DNA from: Methanosarcina barkeri MS
GTDB lineage: Archaea > Halobacteriota > Methanosarcinia > Methanosarcinales > Methanosarcinaceae
Assembly: GCF_000970025.1 (NCBI RefSeq)
Contig: NZ_CP009528.1
Location: 2,591,168 to 2,655,167, forward strand
Length of the DNA: 64,000 bases
Reading direction: 5' to 3'
Part shown: in pieces, positions 53,801 through 63,400 of the stretch
How positions within the stretch are numbered: the stretch's first letter is position 1
Layout: each line of letters begins with the position of its first letter
Notes under the pieces: model-generated
What the model saw: only the letters and a program-made list of their open reading frames with translations
Databases searched by the model: none
Told to the model about the DNA's origin: nothing
Position numbers and translations under genes: made by a program

Positions 53801-54400
53801 TCAGGTGCCGGAGACAGATCTAATACATTTCCTTGCACGCTCGAATGCGGCATCGTTTACAGCCCTGTATTTTTCAGGGATTTCGGCATCCAGTACTGCC
53901 TTTAGAATTTCTTCCTGAAAAGGTAATACTCGTGCGCCTGCAGCCGCTCCAAGCATTGCAACGTTTGCAGCCCTGTATGTCCCTACCTTGTCTGCAAGTT
54001 CCGTAAAATCGGAGCAGAGAATATCAGGGTAGTATGCACGCAAAAATGAGAGCAAAGCTGCAGGGTCATACTCAGGGCTTCCAGGCGGCCTTGATGCCGG
54101 TGGGATAGCATGGGTATTTACCAGAACCTTTCCGCCCTCCTTAAGAAAAGGCAGGTTTCGTACGGTTTCTGCAGGTTCCAGGCCTAAAAGCAGGTCTGCC
54201 TGTCCAATGGGAATAAGTGACCCGGAAACTTTGTCTCCTATCCTTATATGGCTGCTAACCGAACCTTCCCTTTGAGACATGCCTATGGTTTCGGCAGTGC
54301 TTACGTGGAATCCGGCTTTCATCGCAGCGAGTGCAAGCAAGCGGGAAGCAAGCACAACACCCTGCCCACCAACGCCTACAATAAGAATATCATATTTCAC
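53801..54400 (-). CDS. iorB: indolepyruvate:ferredoxin oxidoreductase, beta subunit
   Basis: A 199-residue protein of the pyruvate-ferredoxin oxidoreductase gamma-domain family (VGVGGQGVVLASRLLA, HVSTAETIGMSQREGSV, AANVAMLGAAAG). With IorA it forms the thiamine-dependent enzyme that turns aryl pyruvates plus CoA to arylacetyl-CoA, CO2 and reduced ferredoxin, or runs in reverse. Its ATG overlaps the iorA stop by 4 bp (ATGA), and it is followed 25 bp later by paaK. This gives a coupled operon. Confidence 0.93.
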   Translation of the reverse strand: MKYDILIVGVGGQGVVLASRLLALAAMKAGFHVSTAETIGMSQREGSVSSHIRIGDKVSGSLIPIGQADLLLGLEPAETVRNLPFLKEGGKVLVNTHAIPPASRPPGSPEYDPAALLSFLRAYYPDILCSDFTELADKVGTYRAANVAMLGAAAGARVLPFQEEILKAVLDAEIPEKYRAVNDAAFERARKCIRSVSGT

Positions 54401-56277
54401 AGCTTTACGCCTCCTATACAGATGGCTTCTGAAGGGCAGATCTGTGCACAGAGCCCGCAGCCGCTGCAGTTGTCCTGTATGACAGGCTTATCCCCATCAA
54501 GGTTAATTACAGGGCAGCCGAGTTCTTTTATACAGAAACCACAGCCTGTGCAGGCTTCAGGATTTATTTTGTAATATTTGTCTGGTTTTGTAATCCCTAC
54601 ACACTTGCCTTTGAAGACCAGAACCGACGGTCCATTGAAATTCATGGCTTCCTTTGCGGCTTTTATGCAGCTCTCAAGGCTGTCCGGGTCTACAGTATTT
54701 ACTATCTTTACGTACTCAACCCCGCAGCTCCGAACTACGTCTGCAATATCAATAGCTTTTGAAACATTTCCGAGTGCGGTTATGCCTACGCCAGGATGGG
54801 GTTGGTGTCCTGTCATTGCAGTTGTACGGTTGTCAAGCACTGCAAGGGTGATGTTAGCTCCGTTATAGACAGCGTTTATCACTGCAGGAATACCTGAGTG
54901 GAAAAAAGTAGAATCACCGATAAAGGCCACCTGTTTTGTCTTCGGGTTCGTATGGTAGAGCCCTCCTGCAAGGCTTATCCCTGCACCCATGCAGAGGCAG
55001 GTATCGACCATGTTAAGGGGATAAGCATTTCCAAGGGTGTAGCAGCCAATGTCCCCTGAGAAAATCGTATCAGTTTGAGACTCTTTTTTAAGCTGTTTTG
55101 CAGCCTGCTTGAAAGCGTAAAAAACGGCTCTGTGCATACAACCGGCACAGAGAGCAGGGGCCCGAATTGGAAGAGGAGGAAGCTTTTCTCTTGAGACGGC
55201 AGGAGAAGCATGAGAAAGGCGTAAACTCTCTCCATACGCTGCAAGTGCGCGGTTGAGGCTGTCAATAACAATATCCACATTGTATTCCCCGCTCACAGGG
55301 AAAAAGCCGTTCTTCTTTCCATAAACATCAACAGGCAGATGTGCTTTTCCTATAAGTTGGAGCGCCTGTTCTTCTAGGTAAGGGTCAAGCTCCTCGGCAA
55401 CGAGCAGCCGGTCAATGCCTTTCAGGAAAGAAAGAGCTGCCTTTTCCGGAAACGGATATACTGTCCCTACCCTGAAGAGTGTAAACAACTCTTCAAAACC
55501 CCTAACAGCTTCGATAGCCTCCTTTACGTAAAGGGCTGAAACGCCTGAAGCAATAATCCCGATTTTTCCCGATCCCGCTACCGAATTGAAGGAAAGCTCG
55601 GAAAAGCGTTCGGAAAGCTTTTCCTGCACACTTTCAAGCCAGGGGTGCCGTTCGGCAGTAAGCTTCGGAAAGATTGTCCAGCGCCTATCCTTTACAAAAC
55701 CCTCCTCAATGGCTTCAACCGGAACAGGTTCTGCAGCTTCGACCACGACATCCCCGCAGCTGTGTGAGACCCGAGTGGTGGTTCTCAGGATAATAGGAAT
55801 TTCGAACTCATGCGAAAGCTCAAAAGCAAGCTTTGTCAGTTCGTAGGCTTCCTGAGGGGTTGCCGGGTCAAGGACAGGAATATTTGCAAAGTGCCCGAAA
55901 GCCCGAGTATCCTGTTCAGTCTGGGAAGAATGAGGCCCGGGATCATCGGCAACGAGCAGGACAAGAGCTCCTTTTACCCCAATATAGCTCAGGCTCATAA
56001 GAGGGTCGGATGCAACGTTTAGCCCTACCTGTTTCATGGTCACAAGCGCTTTTGCCCCGGAATAAGCTGCTCCAGCGGCCGTTTCAAGTGCAACTTTTTC
56101 GTTGCTGGACCACTCGGTATAGATTCCACACCTGTTTGCATACCGGGCAATTGTCTCCAGAGCTTCGGTCGAGGGTGTTCCGGGATACCCTGTAACCACC
56201 TGGACGCCGGCTTCCATAGCTCCAAGTGCAATGGCTTCATTACCCATTAATAACTTTTTATCAGTCAATAAACTCAT
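54397..56277 (-). CDS. iorA: indolepyruvate:ferredoxin oxidoreductase, alpha subunit
   Basis: A 626-residue subunit. The N-terminal half is the pyrimidine-binding domain (GNEAIALGAMEAGVQVVTGYPGTP); the C-terminal half binds thiamine diphosphate (SGDIGCYTLGNAYPLNMVDT). The end holds two [4Fe-4S] motifs, CTGCGFCIKELGCP and CSGCGLCAQICP, as in other IorA proteins. The first cluster has a longer last gap (CIKELGCP), a known variant. It is the first gene of the iorA-iorB-paaK unit. Aryl pyruvate oxidation supplies ferredoxin, or the reverse reaction makes aromatic amino acid precursors in methanogens. Start ATG 56277. Confidence 0.94.
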   Translation of the reverse strand: MSLLTDKKLLMGNEAIALGAMEAGVQVVTGYPGTPSTEALETIARYANRCGIYTEWSSNEKVALETAAGAAYSGAKALVTMKQVGLNVASDPLMSLSYIGVKGALVLLVADDPGPHSSQTEQDTRAFGHFANIPVLDPATPQEAYELTKLAFELSHEFEIPIILRTTTRVSHSCGDVVVEAAEPVPVEAIEEGFVKDRRWTIFPKLTAERHPWLESVQEKLSERFSELSFNSVAGSGKIGIIASGVSALYVKEAIEAVRGFEELFTLFRVGTVYPFPEKAALSFLKGIDRLLVAEELDPYLEEQALQLIGKAHLPVDVYGKKNGFFPVSGEYNVDIVIDSLNRALAAYGESLRLSHASPAVSREKLPPLPIRAPALCAGCMHRAVFYAFKQAAKQLKKESQTDTIFSGDIGCYTLGNAYPLNMVDTCLCMGAGISLAGGLYHTNPKTKQVAFIGDSTFFHSGIPAVINAVYNGANITLAVLDNRTTAMTGHQPHPGVGITALGNVSKAIDIADVVRSCGVEYVKIVNTVDPDSLESCIKAAKEAMNFNGPSVLVFKGKCVGITKPDKYYKINPEACTGCGFCIKELGCPVINLDGDKPVIQDNCSGCGLCAQICPSEAICIGGVKL

Positions 56278-57163
56278 CTCGAATTCAGGGTAATATTTTA
56301 ACAGTTTGATAAATCTAGAAGGAAATAATTAAAGTTGAAAAGAATTTGAATTCTCAAGCTATTTATTAAAGTCATTTTGAGAATCTGAAAATCTATTTTA
56401 AAGTATTTCACCGTGATTTTACGCCACGGGAAAGATGATGTTCATCTATGTACAATGCTGCCTGGAAGAAGTACGTAAAATTTGCATATAAAGTTTTTGT
56501 TTTATGAGCCTTCGTAATTATGGACTCTAATATACCAGAAAAAAGATAGTGACAATAAAACAATTCTAGATAAGTTTACTTCACGTTAAGAATACAGTGG
56601 CATAAGCTTTGAATTGCTTAACCTATCTGTCAATGACTATTAATATTTATATTATGAGATAATAAGAACCCATAGAGGTACATTGACTCATTGAAGCGTA
56701 AGCCTCCCGCAGAAAATATCGAAAAATAGAGTACAAATGGAAACATTTAGAAACATTTAGAAACATTTAGGAATATTTAGGAATATTTAGGAATATTTAG
56801 GAATATTTAGGAATATTTAGGAATATTTCAAAAAATTATCTTTTTTATAGATAGTAGGGTGTGGGGGGTTCATGATAGAGGTTTTATTCAATTTAGAGAG
56901 ATCCCGTTACATACGCTATTTTCCCCACTGCCCATATAATATAATGTTACAGTTCTATTTAAACTTGACTCTTAATAATGAAAAACGGATTTTTTTAGTC
57001 ATTTCTAGTAAATAGTATCCAAACGTTTAACATAGAAAAGAGACTACGAATTTATATCCAGATTTCAAGTCCAAACTGAAAATCCAGACTTATTTGACCC
57101 GAAAAAAATGGATTTCGTAGTAGATCGGAAATTATTTCTACATTTTGCAGCATTGTTAAAGCC
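56278..57163. other. long intergenic region between iorA and a small coiled-coil gene
   Basis: 886 bp without a credible gene. It holds the iorA promoter near 56280-56400 and a perfect decamer satellite at 56741-56830. No tRNA, IS end or conserved RNA pattern was recognised. The plus-strand part near 57130 must hold the promoter of the gene at 57164. Confidence 0.45.
56741..56830. repeat. nine tandem 10-bp repeats (gaatatttag)
   Basis: Three copies of aaacatttag followed by five of gaatatttag and one gaatatttca, all in register. Confidence 0.92.
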
Positions 57164-57406
57164 ATGGATCAAAAAGATAAAACGATAACCAGCTATGACA
57201 AGAGCCGTGAGTTTGGAGCAATGGGACAACTCTTACGGGAACTCCAGGAAGAAGAAATGGAGCAAAACGAAAGCTCTCCTGCAGAAATTCCGGAAGTAAA
57301 GATAGTAAAAAACACAACCGAAATAATGGCAGAGATCAATGCAACATTAAAAGAGATTGCAGAAACGCAGAAGAGCATACTGGAAGAGATTAAAAGGAGT
57401 AAATAA
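57164..57406 (+). CDS. small charged coiled-coil protein
   Basis: An 80-residue hydrophilic protein. Two helical segments (FGAMGQLLRELQEEEMEQ and TTEIMAEINATLKEIAETQKS) with heptad spacing suggest a coiled coil, separated by a Pro-containing linker. It has no signal peptide or TM helix. The start is ATG 57164; upstream is gcagcattgttaaagcc, a weak ribosome site. The composition resembles real Methanosarcina genes more than its AT-rich flanks. No family recognised. Confidence 0.6.
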   Translation: MDQKDKTITSYDKSREFGAMGQLLRELQEEEMEQNESSPAEIPEVKIVKNTTEIMAEINATLKEIAETQKSILEEIKRSK

Positions 57407-57712
57407 CGAAAATACAAGCTTTTTCAACAAGTCTTTTTGAAAAAGCGAACCTTTTTAAAAAAACTGCTTGCCTGCAAGCCTTTTAAAAAAAGGCTTGAGC
57501 GAAAACCCCTTACTACGTGATAAAATACAAGTTTTTTAAAAACGTTTGATAGAAAATATCTAGCCGTGGTGTGGGCAAGCAGCGCAGAGTGAAGGATTAC
57601 AGATCCGGAAAACAATCAATTGTAGACTTACAAAGAAGAATGGAAAATTTGACATGTAATCCTTCCACTTAATTTGTAGTCCTTCCACGATTCAATTCTG
57701 CGAATTATAAAT
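57407..57712. terminator. intergenic region with terminator-like hairpins
   Basis: aagccttttaaaaaaaggctt (57477-57497) is a near-perfect hairpin after the coiled-coil gene, and gaaggattac (57592-57601) is repeated inverted as gtaatccttc (57657-57666), spanning about 75 bp on the 3' side of the flavoprotein gene on the other strand. Neither has a long T-run. A further tagtccttcc follows the second arm. Confidence 0.45.
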
Positions 57713-58132
57713 TCAGATTGACTTCTCCCAACCCTGTCCTAAATCTACCAAGGGTCTGACCTCATAGATTTCAAAGGTAAGTGCAGCATATATCATCTCC
57801 GCGCCTTCCTCACCTACGAACTTTGCGGCTTCATTTCGGATCATATCAAGCAACTCCCCGGACGTCGCACACTCTTTAAGTTTCATATAAACCCTGATGC
57901 CCTTCCACTCCGTGATTGAATCTCCAGGTTCCATGATCGTATACAAGGCATATGGATTTTCTTGGAGGTTTGCAAAGGTGCGGTTATCAGCCGTTGCCGC
58001 GATTACAGTATTTTCATCGATCATTTGAGGTGATCCAAAGACAGCTGAATTTACCTTTCCGTCAGTGCTTGCTGTGCTGAGAACTCCAAGCCTGGGCGAT
58101 TTGTTGAAATAATCTATTAAGTCTGATGACAT
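57713..58132 (-). CDS. pyridoxamine 5'-phosphate oxidase-fold flavoprotein
   Basis: A 139-residue FMN-binding split-barrel protein. The N-terminus (LIDYFNKSPRLGVLSTASTDGKVNSAVFGSP) and TRTFANLQENP-type motif (ATADNRTFANLQENPYALY) mark the PNPOx-like group. Members reduce or bind flavins, F420 or heme, and archaeal ones are mostly uncharacterised. Start ATG 58132, with ggagataaaat before it. No operon partner. Confidence 0.87.
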   Translation of the reverse strand: MSSDLIDYFNKSPRLGVLSTASTDGKVNSAVFGSPQMIDENTVIAATADNRTFANLQENPYALYTIMEPGDSITEWKGIRVYMKLKECATSGELLDMIRNEAAKFVGEEGAEMIYAALTFEIYEVRPLVDLGQGWEKSI

Positions 58133-58315
58133 ATTTTATCTCCTTTGAATTAGTATTGTAACTTATCCTTAAAAAGAAAAGCCGAAAATTGTGAATTTTC
58201 ATTCTTATTTTGAGTTTTATCCCTCGGGTTAATATTATACTGACATTTTTATATAGATCTTTTTATATTGACATTGCAAAGCCGAATGTAAGTGAAAATA
58301 GAATAGAATTCGCGG

Positions 58316-59008
58316 TTACGATAAGCCCGAAACTATATATTTTCTCCCAAACATCACTGCAAATTGATAGAATTTATATATGCAACTAACATCAAAAAAT
58401 CCTGCTTCTTTAAGCCAGTTGATTTGTTGATCTAATGTTGAATCCTTGTCAAGCTTAGTTCTTTCATACCCAGCGAGGATTTCTTCTTCGGACAAACCAC
58501 TATTCTCGACATAATGTTTCCAGATCTTTTTGTTGAGGGTTTCTATGAAAGAAGTTTCTCCATGTACTTGATCGGCATTAATAATAATCCCGTTTTGTTC
58601 AAGAAGAGAGTAACTTTTTTTATAGAGTTTCTGTTTCTCCTCATCTTCCAGATGATGGATAGATAGAGCAGACACTACCATATCATACTTTTCGACGAAA
58701 GAATACTTTGAATAATCTGCTACAATATATTTTACGTTTGAGTTCCCTTTAAACCGGTCTTTTGCTACATCCAGCATCTTCTCCGAGATATCAATAAGGG
58801 TAAATGAGGCATCTGGATATCTTTCCATCAAAAACGCTGATAAAAGTCCTGTTCCAGCCCCTATATCCAGTATTTTTGGATTTTCCATGTTTACGGATGC
58901 CATGGATACCGATACTCTATAAAAATCGTCGAAACAAGGTATAAACTTCTTTCTCTGCTGATCATACTTTTTTGAAATTTCATCAAACTTTTTTTGAATT
59001 TCGCTCAT
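58316..59008 (-). CDS. SAM-dependent class I methyltransferase
   Basis: A 230-residue methyltransferase starting MSEIQKKFDEISKKYDQQRKKF, a typical N-terminus of small-molecule methylases. Motif I ILDIGAGTGLLSAFL is at residues 46-60, the acidic motif II in LIDISEKML, and the post-motif VVSALSIHHL. The ATG at 59008 is chosen because GGAG lies 8 bases upstream on the minus strand; a frame extending to 59050 lacks a ribosome site. Substrate unknown. Confidence 0.88.
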   Translation of the reverse strand: MSEIQKKFDEISKKYDQQRKKFIPCFDDFYRVSVSMASVNMENPKILDIGAGTGLLSAFLMERYPDASFTLIDISEKMLDVAKDRFKGNSNVKYIVADYSKYSFVEKYDMVVSALSIHHLEDEEKQKLYKKSYSLLEQNGIIINADQVHGETSFIETLNKKIWKHYVENSGLSEEEILAGYERTKLDKDSTLDQQINWLKEAGFFDVSCIYKFYQFAVMFGRKYIVSGLS

Positions 59009-59112
59009 TATTTTCTCCAAAATTTTGTATTTTTGCTTAACTTTGTTCAAATCATTAGGCCATAAACTCTACTAATTTTCTATTTATGAAGAACGAATAC
59101 TGGTAAGTCTTT

Positions 59113-59364
59113 CTATAGAAATAGTCCTAAATAATCAAGAAACAGGTACAGACGTTGCCCTAGAAAACCAAGGCCATTGAGTACCATTGCAAGGATGCAG
59201 ATGGAATGAGGAAACTTGTGATATCGTTCATTAGGAAGTTTCTCATCGATCAGTTTGTCAACTTCAAGCTCTCGGAAAACTCCAGCAATGAGACAAAGGC
59301 GACCTAAGAATCTTGTACACTTTATTGAAGATTCAACTCTTCTACTATTGCTTTTATCTGCCAT
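59113..59364 (-). pseudogene. N-terminal fragment of an IS1634-type transposase
   Basis: The 83-residue frame reads RRVESSIKCTRFLGRLCLIAG, VFRELEVDKLIDEKLPNERY, HKFPHSICILAMVLNGLGF and LGQRLYLFLDYL. This is the N-terminal DUF4277 region of IS1634-like transposases (I-D-x-x-L-P, G/S-x-x-x-x-A-M-V-L-N-x-L-G-F, R-L-Y-x-F). The catalytic domain is missing and the frame stops, so it is a relic. Just upstream (59370-59455) a 45-bp direct repeat, agatatggaaattaattata, may mark the end of the deletion. Confidence 0.7.
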
Positions 59365-59557
59365 GAAAGATCAAGAAATAGATATGGAAATTAATTATAT
59401 TAACATATAAGATCAGGAAAAAGATATGAAAATTAATTATATTAACATATATGTTTACTTGCCGAATCTAGGTTATTAACTTTAACATAAACAAAAAATT
59501 ATAGATCCATTTTGGCTAAAATTAAGGATTTCTACAAATCGGTTTTTATATTTGATT

Positions 59558-61198
59558 TTAGGCATTGGTTGCGTAAGTCACATATTTATCGTCTTTCCAA
59601 TGATATAAAATACGTATTTTACTACTATCTACATATGAAGGTAGTATTATTTCATGTGAATTTATATAGCCTATACCAGATTTTTCAATACTCTTTATCG
59701 TTTCATTTTTGTATTCTGGTTCTATGAACTTTTCTATATCTGTTATGTGGGCATAATCAGTCAATATTTTGCGTACATTTCCATCATATACAAATAAAAT
59801 AGGTAGATTTTTAGTATAGTCTACTTCTTCACCTATGGATCTTTCTCCAAAATTTTCATATGGTGGGTTGCTTAATTCAGGAGCACATACGATAGCATAT
59901 TGTGAGAGTTTACTGAATTTAACATAATTAGAATAGTCATAATCATGCATACACCCTGATATCGTAAAAAACGATAATGTAAATCCAATAATCAAAGTAA
60001 TACCCAAAAGTCTTGCAGACAATACTGAAGAATAATATTTTAGAGAGTATAAAACAATTAAAGTAATTACCGGTATCATATACGTGCAATATCGATGGAT
60101 ATACATAATCCCTGGGTTCCAGTTACCCTGTGTGGTTGTTATAGTTACCATGAGAACGATCGTTACCCACAGGAAAATAATTTTATCATCTTTTTTCTTT
60201 ACTCCGATAAATAGTGCTATGACAGCTAGAATAAATAGCACTGGTATATATAAAATCATACCAAAATTAAGATCAGTGAATAAATTAATGAATTTACTAA
60301 TACTCATATTACTAAAGGTAGATACACCAGAACTAACAATTAAATTTGGCACATGGTAATAGATCATATAAAAAATATATGGAACTACTGTAATAGCAGA
60401 ACTTAAAATTAGTTTTTTTAAGTTATTAAAATCAAAATTTGAGTCTCTTAAGCCAAGATATATTAGATATAGTGTAAACATTATAATTGGTGGATTTTGC
60501 AGTGAAGCAATTGATGATAATAGTACAGCTAAATTGTACTTTTTTGCTACAGCAAATGAAATCGCCATTACCACAAATGAATATGAGAAAACCTCTGCAC
60601 CTGTCCAACCGATATACAACACTATCGGATTAACTACTGAAAAAGCAAGCATTATAAGTCTTTGAAGTTTATCCTCAAAACAGTAAGTTATTACCCAAAA
60701 ACTAGCTAGTAAAAGGACAGCATTGGTTATTTGAAGACTTGAAAGCTCATTAATATTAAAAAAATGAAGAATAAAAAGAAAAGGTAAGCTTGCAAGTGAA
60801 TAAGCCCAAAAATGAATTGGGTAATAATTTCCATTGAGAGCTTTAGCATATCCATAATAATCTTGCGTAGGCGGAAAATATATACCACGGCTCTGTTCTA
60901 TAGCTGCCCGCATTGCAATATCAGCTGGCTGCAAATCAAGAGATAAATGATTAAACAACGATATTGTCATAGCAAAATATTCATGACCGTCACCTATTAT
61001 CACTGGTTTGACAGTTTGCATATATAAAAGCATGAGTATTGATAAACAAAAAGGTAAACTGTATTTAGATCTAATAATATTTAATAAATAAAAAAGTATA
61101 ATATTAAGATCTGGATATTTATTCTGCTTTTGTGCATACTTACTGATATTCACGCTATTTTCTCTACTAATAGGAACTTCACTGCTAGTTTTTTTCAT
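59558..61198 (-). CDS. GT-C-fold-like polytopic membrane glycosyltransferase
   Basis: A 546-residue membrane protein with about ten TM helices and a C-terminal soluble domain. The first outside loop has GDGHEYFAMTISLF, an acidic D-x-x-x-Y segment placed as in GT-C enzymes that use polyprenyl-phosphate sugars (ArnT, PMT, arabinosyltransferases). It starts at ATG 61198, after AGGTGGG; this ATG overlaps the stop of the flippase-like gene (ATGA), so the two are translated together. Partners upstream suggest it moves a sugar from a lipid carrier to a target at the outer face. Family assignment is from topology and context. Confidence 0.7.
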   Translation of the reverse strand: MKKTSSEVPISRENSVNISKYAQKQNKYPDLNIILFYLLNIIRSKYSLPFCLSILMLLYMQTVKPVIIGDGHEYFAMTISLFNHLSLDLQPADIAMRAAIEQSRGIYFPPTQDYYGYAKALNGNYYPIHFWAYSLASLPFLFILHFFNINELSSLQITNAVLLLASFWVITYCFEDKLQRLIMLAFSVVNPIVLYIGWTGAEVFSYSFVVMAISFAVAKKYNLAVLLSSIASLQNPPIIMFTLYLIYLGLRDSNFDFNNLKKLILSSAITVVPYIFYMIYYHVPNLIVSSGVSTFSNMSISKFINLFTDLNFGMILYIPVLFILAVIALFIGVKKKDDKIIFLWVTIVLMVTITTTQGNWNPGIMYIHRYCTYMIPVITLIVLYSLKYYSSVLSARLLGITLIIGFTLSFFTISGCMHDYDYSNYVKFSKLSQYAIVCAPELSNPPYENFGERSIGEEVDYTKNLPILFVYDGNVRKILTDYAHITDIEKFIEPEYKNETIKSIEKSGIGYINSHEIILPSYVDSSKIRILYHWKDDKYVTYATNA

Positions 61199-61572
61199 GA
61201 GTCCCACCTACCATATGTTACCCCAATAATAGTTGTCCCAATTAATATGAAAAAAACGCCAATCCATAATCCTTTTCCTAAAGGCTCTTTTAAAAAGACA
61301 TTACTTAATATCATCACGATCGGATAGCTTAAACTCACAAATGGGTATGCATAGCTCACCTGCACGCGTGACAGTACATATAGCCACAGGATAAAACTCA
61401 ATCCGTAAACAAATAGCCCACTCATCACATAGAAATTTTTTATCAAATTAATTATTGTAGTGGCATCTAATACGGATAACTCAAAACCAGATCCGCTCAT
61501 ACCACGTCTCAATAAAATCTGCCCGAGACTTGAAATACAGACGGCAACTATTATGTAGAGTAAATTCTTCAT
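61195..61572 (-). CDS. small four-TM EamA/SMR-like putative flippase subunit
   Basis: A 125-residue protein with four TM helices: the SMR/ArnE fold (ISSLGQILLRRGM in helix 1, VSYAYPFVSLSYPIVMI in helix 3, LGKGLWIGVFFILIGTTII in helix 4). Proteins of this kind include ArnE, which helps flip undecaprenyl-phosphate aminoarabinose. The A of its ATG is the last base of the PHP gene's TGA (TGATG), and its own TGA overlaps the next ATG. It is thus tightly coupled between a PHP enzyme and a GT-C-like protein, which favours sugar-lipid flipping over drug efflux. Confidence 0.78.
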   Translation of the reverse strand: MKNLLYIIVAVCISSLGQILLRRGMSGSGFELSVLDATTIINLIKNFYVMSGLFVYGLSFILWLYVLSRVQVSYAYPFVSLSYPIVMILSNVFLKEPLGKGLWIGVFFILIGTTIIGVTYGRWDS

Positions 61573-62207
61573 CAAATCGTCCTCATCAATTTTAAGGATT
61601 TAGTGAGTGCATGATTTAACACAGAAGACTTTCTTCCAAACACAGTGAGGTCTCTTTTTCTGATCGCATCTACGATATCGCAATTCTCAGTAATAATTCC
61701 TGCATTTCCAATTTCAGATGGAAAATGAGCATCGCTGCCTGCCGTTTTCATTAAATTATATTTATTGGCAAAGTTTTCAGCAATATCATTATATTTTTTT
61801 AAGGTACATCTCGAATTAAAACTCTCAATGCCATCTAAAATCTCGACGTCTTCTGCTTCTGGATGAAAAGCAGACTTTCGTAATGCATCAAAAGGATGTG
61901 GGACAACAGCGAGTCCATTTTGGTTTTTGATTTCGGATACTACTGATTCAAATTTATTGCTCTTGATATCCTCAGATAGAAATAGTCCAATTATTTCACC
62001 TCTATTGGTAGTTATTTCAGAGCCTATTATCACATCAAAAAACCCTGGACTATATTCTTTAGCTTGTAGCGCACCTTTAATCGTATCATGGTCTGTTATA
62101 GCAATACCATCCAGTCCGTATTTAACTGCAGCTTTGACAGCATTTTTAGGGTTTGTGTAGCCACATTTTTTTGAGTAAGACGTATGCACATGTAAATCGT
62201 ATTTCAC
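61572..62207 (-). CDS. PHP-domain phosphoesterase
   Basis: A 211-residue cytosolic metal-dependent phosphoesterase. The PHP metal motifs are HVHTSYSKKCG (residues 6-16), ITDHDTIKGA (near 37-46), VVPHPFDAL and SDAHFPSEIGNAG. The family splits phosphate mono- or diesters of nucleotides and sugars. Position between a UbiA prenyltransferase and a flippase-like protein suggests it could remove a 5-phosphate from a lipid-linked pentose, the step done by another phosphatase in mycobacteria. This role is inferred. Start ATG 62207; 223 bp from the UbiA gene. Confidence 0.85.
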   Translation of the reverse strand: MKYDLHVHTSYSKKCGYTNPKNAVKAAVKYGLDGIAITDHDTIKGALQAKEYSPGFFDVIIGSEITTNRGEIIGLFLSEDIKSNKFESVVSEIKNQNGLAVVPHPFDALRKSAFHPEAEDVEILDGIESFNSRCTLKKYNDIAENFANKYNLMKTAGSDAHFPSEIGNAGIITENCDIVDAIRKRDLTVFGRKSSVLNHALTKSLKLMRTI

Positions 62208-62430
62208 AGAATAAAGCCCCTATAAGGCGAATTAATATTATCCAAGTAGATTTAATCAGGTAAATAAGGTGGCAGGAATAACAATATCATGTCAGTCTCT
62301 CTGCTTTCTTAACTGGTATATCTTTGCAATATTTTTAATGTTTAGTATTTCTGTCTGAAGATAACCTAAATGAACATGAAATCGAATTTTGCCATATATT
62401 TTCTCGGTCTAAATTTTCCAGGTCTAAGTC

Positions 62431-63285
62431 TCATTTTTTTACGTAAATTATTCCTACTGTTGAAATCACCCATAAAATTATGCATGTTAGCATTCCAATA
62501 TCCTTAAACAAAATTTCCGGTTCTCCACCTGCATTTTTAGAATGAACAAGAAAAATATATCTGAATATCCCGTAAATTATTATAGGGATTGTCAGCATCA
62601 TCCAGGTATTATTTGAAAGAAATGTATAAAGAGAATAAGACATTATCAACGCACTCGTAACTATAGTCATCATTTTCTCCAGCAGATCTATTGAAAAATC
62701 ATTTAGAACTTTGCGATGGCTAATTGCACCATTTTCCAATAACATAAGTTCATGCCTTCTTTTGCCAAGTGCAAGAAAAAGCGCGACCAAAAAGGTGCAT
62801 ATAATTAACCAGGAAGAAACGAAAACTTTTATTGCAAAACAGCCTGCAATTGCCCTTATAACAAAACCCATGGAAATAGTAAGGACATCAACAATAGCAA
62901 TATGTTTAAGGAATAATGAGTAGAAAACAATTAATAGAAAATAAGCTAAGGAGACCACAAAAAATTGGACGTTTATTAGGTATGCTCCCACTAATGCCGA
63001 AAAAACCATAAGTGTCGCAAAAATAAAAGCATGTAGTACATGTAATTTTCCTGAAGCGATGGGACGGTTGCGTTTTATAGGATGGATTTTATCTCTTTCT
63101 TTATCCATTATATCATTAAAAATATATTCAGATCCAGACAACATGCAGAAAATAATGAATGAGAAAAATAAAGTAATCCACATATGGACATTGAATAAAT
63201 TTAATGAAAAAATTATCCCTGCAAATAGTACAAAATTCTTGTACCACTGTTTAGGACGCATTGACGTAAGGATCTCATTAAGCAT
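62431..63285 (-). CDS. UbiA-family prenyltransferase, decaprenyl-phosphate phosphoribosyltransferase-like
   Basis: A 284-residue membrane enzyme with about nine TM helices. The N-terminus SMRPKQWYKNFVLFAG and first Asp-rich motif NDIMDKERDKIHPIKRNRPIASG match the DPPR-synthase branch of UbiA, which joins 5-phosphoribose from PRPP to a polyprenyl phosphate, more closely than quinone or digeranylgeranyl branches. The second motif, IAIVDVLTISMGFVIRAIAG, has its Asp in the right place. It would be the first step in making a lipid-linked pentose. Start ATG 63285. First gene of the cluster that runs to 59558. Confidence 0.85.
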   Translation of the reverse strand: MLNEILTSMRPKQWYKNFVLFAGIIFSLNLFNVHMWITLFFSFIIFCMLSGSEYIFNDIMDKERDKIHPIKRNRPIASGKLHVLHAFIFATLMVFSALVGAYLINVQFFVVSLAYFLLIVFYSLFLKHIAIVDVLTISMGFVIRAIAGCFAIKVFVSSWLIICTFLVALFLALGKRRHELMLLENGAISHRKVLNDFSIDLLEKMMTIVTSALIMSYSLYTFLSNNTWMMLTIPIIIYGIFRYIFLVHSKNAGGEPEILFKDIGMLTCIILWVISTVGIIYVKK

Positions 63286-63340
63286 ATTTTCACTCGATAG
63301 CTTTATATTTGGTAACTATTCAGCCATAGCTTTGGTAAAA

Positions 63341-63371
63341 GCAATTTTTCCTCGGAAAGAGGAAAAATTGC
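63341..63371. other. perfect 13-bp hairpin before the IS66-type gene
   Basis: gcaatttttcctc (63341-63353), ggaaa, gaggaaaaattgc (63359-63371). The hairpin lies 29 bases before the transposase start. It could block transcription entering the element, form part of the element end, or be the footprint of another palindrome. Confidence 0.65.
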
Positions 63372-63400
63372 ATATAAAATAACCTTCTTTTTTCAATATC

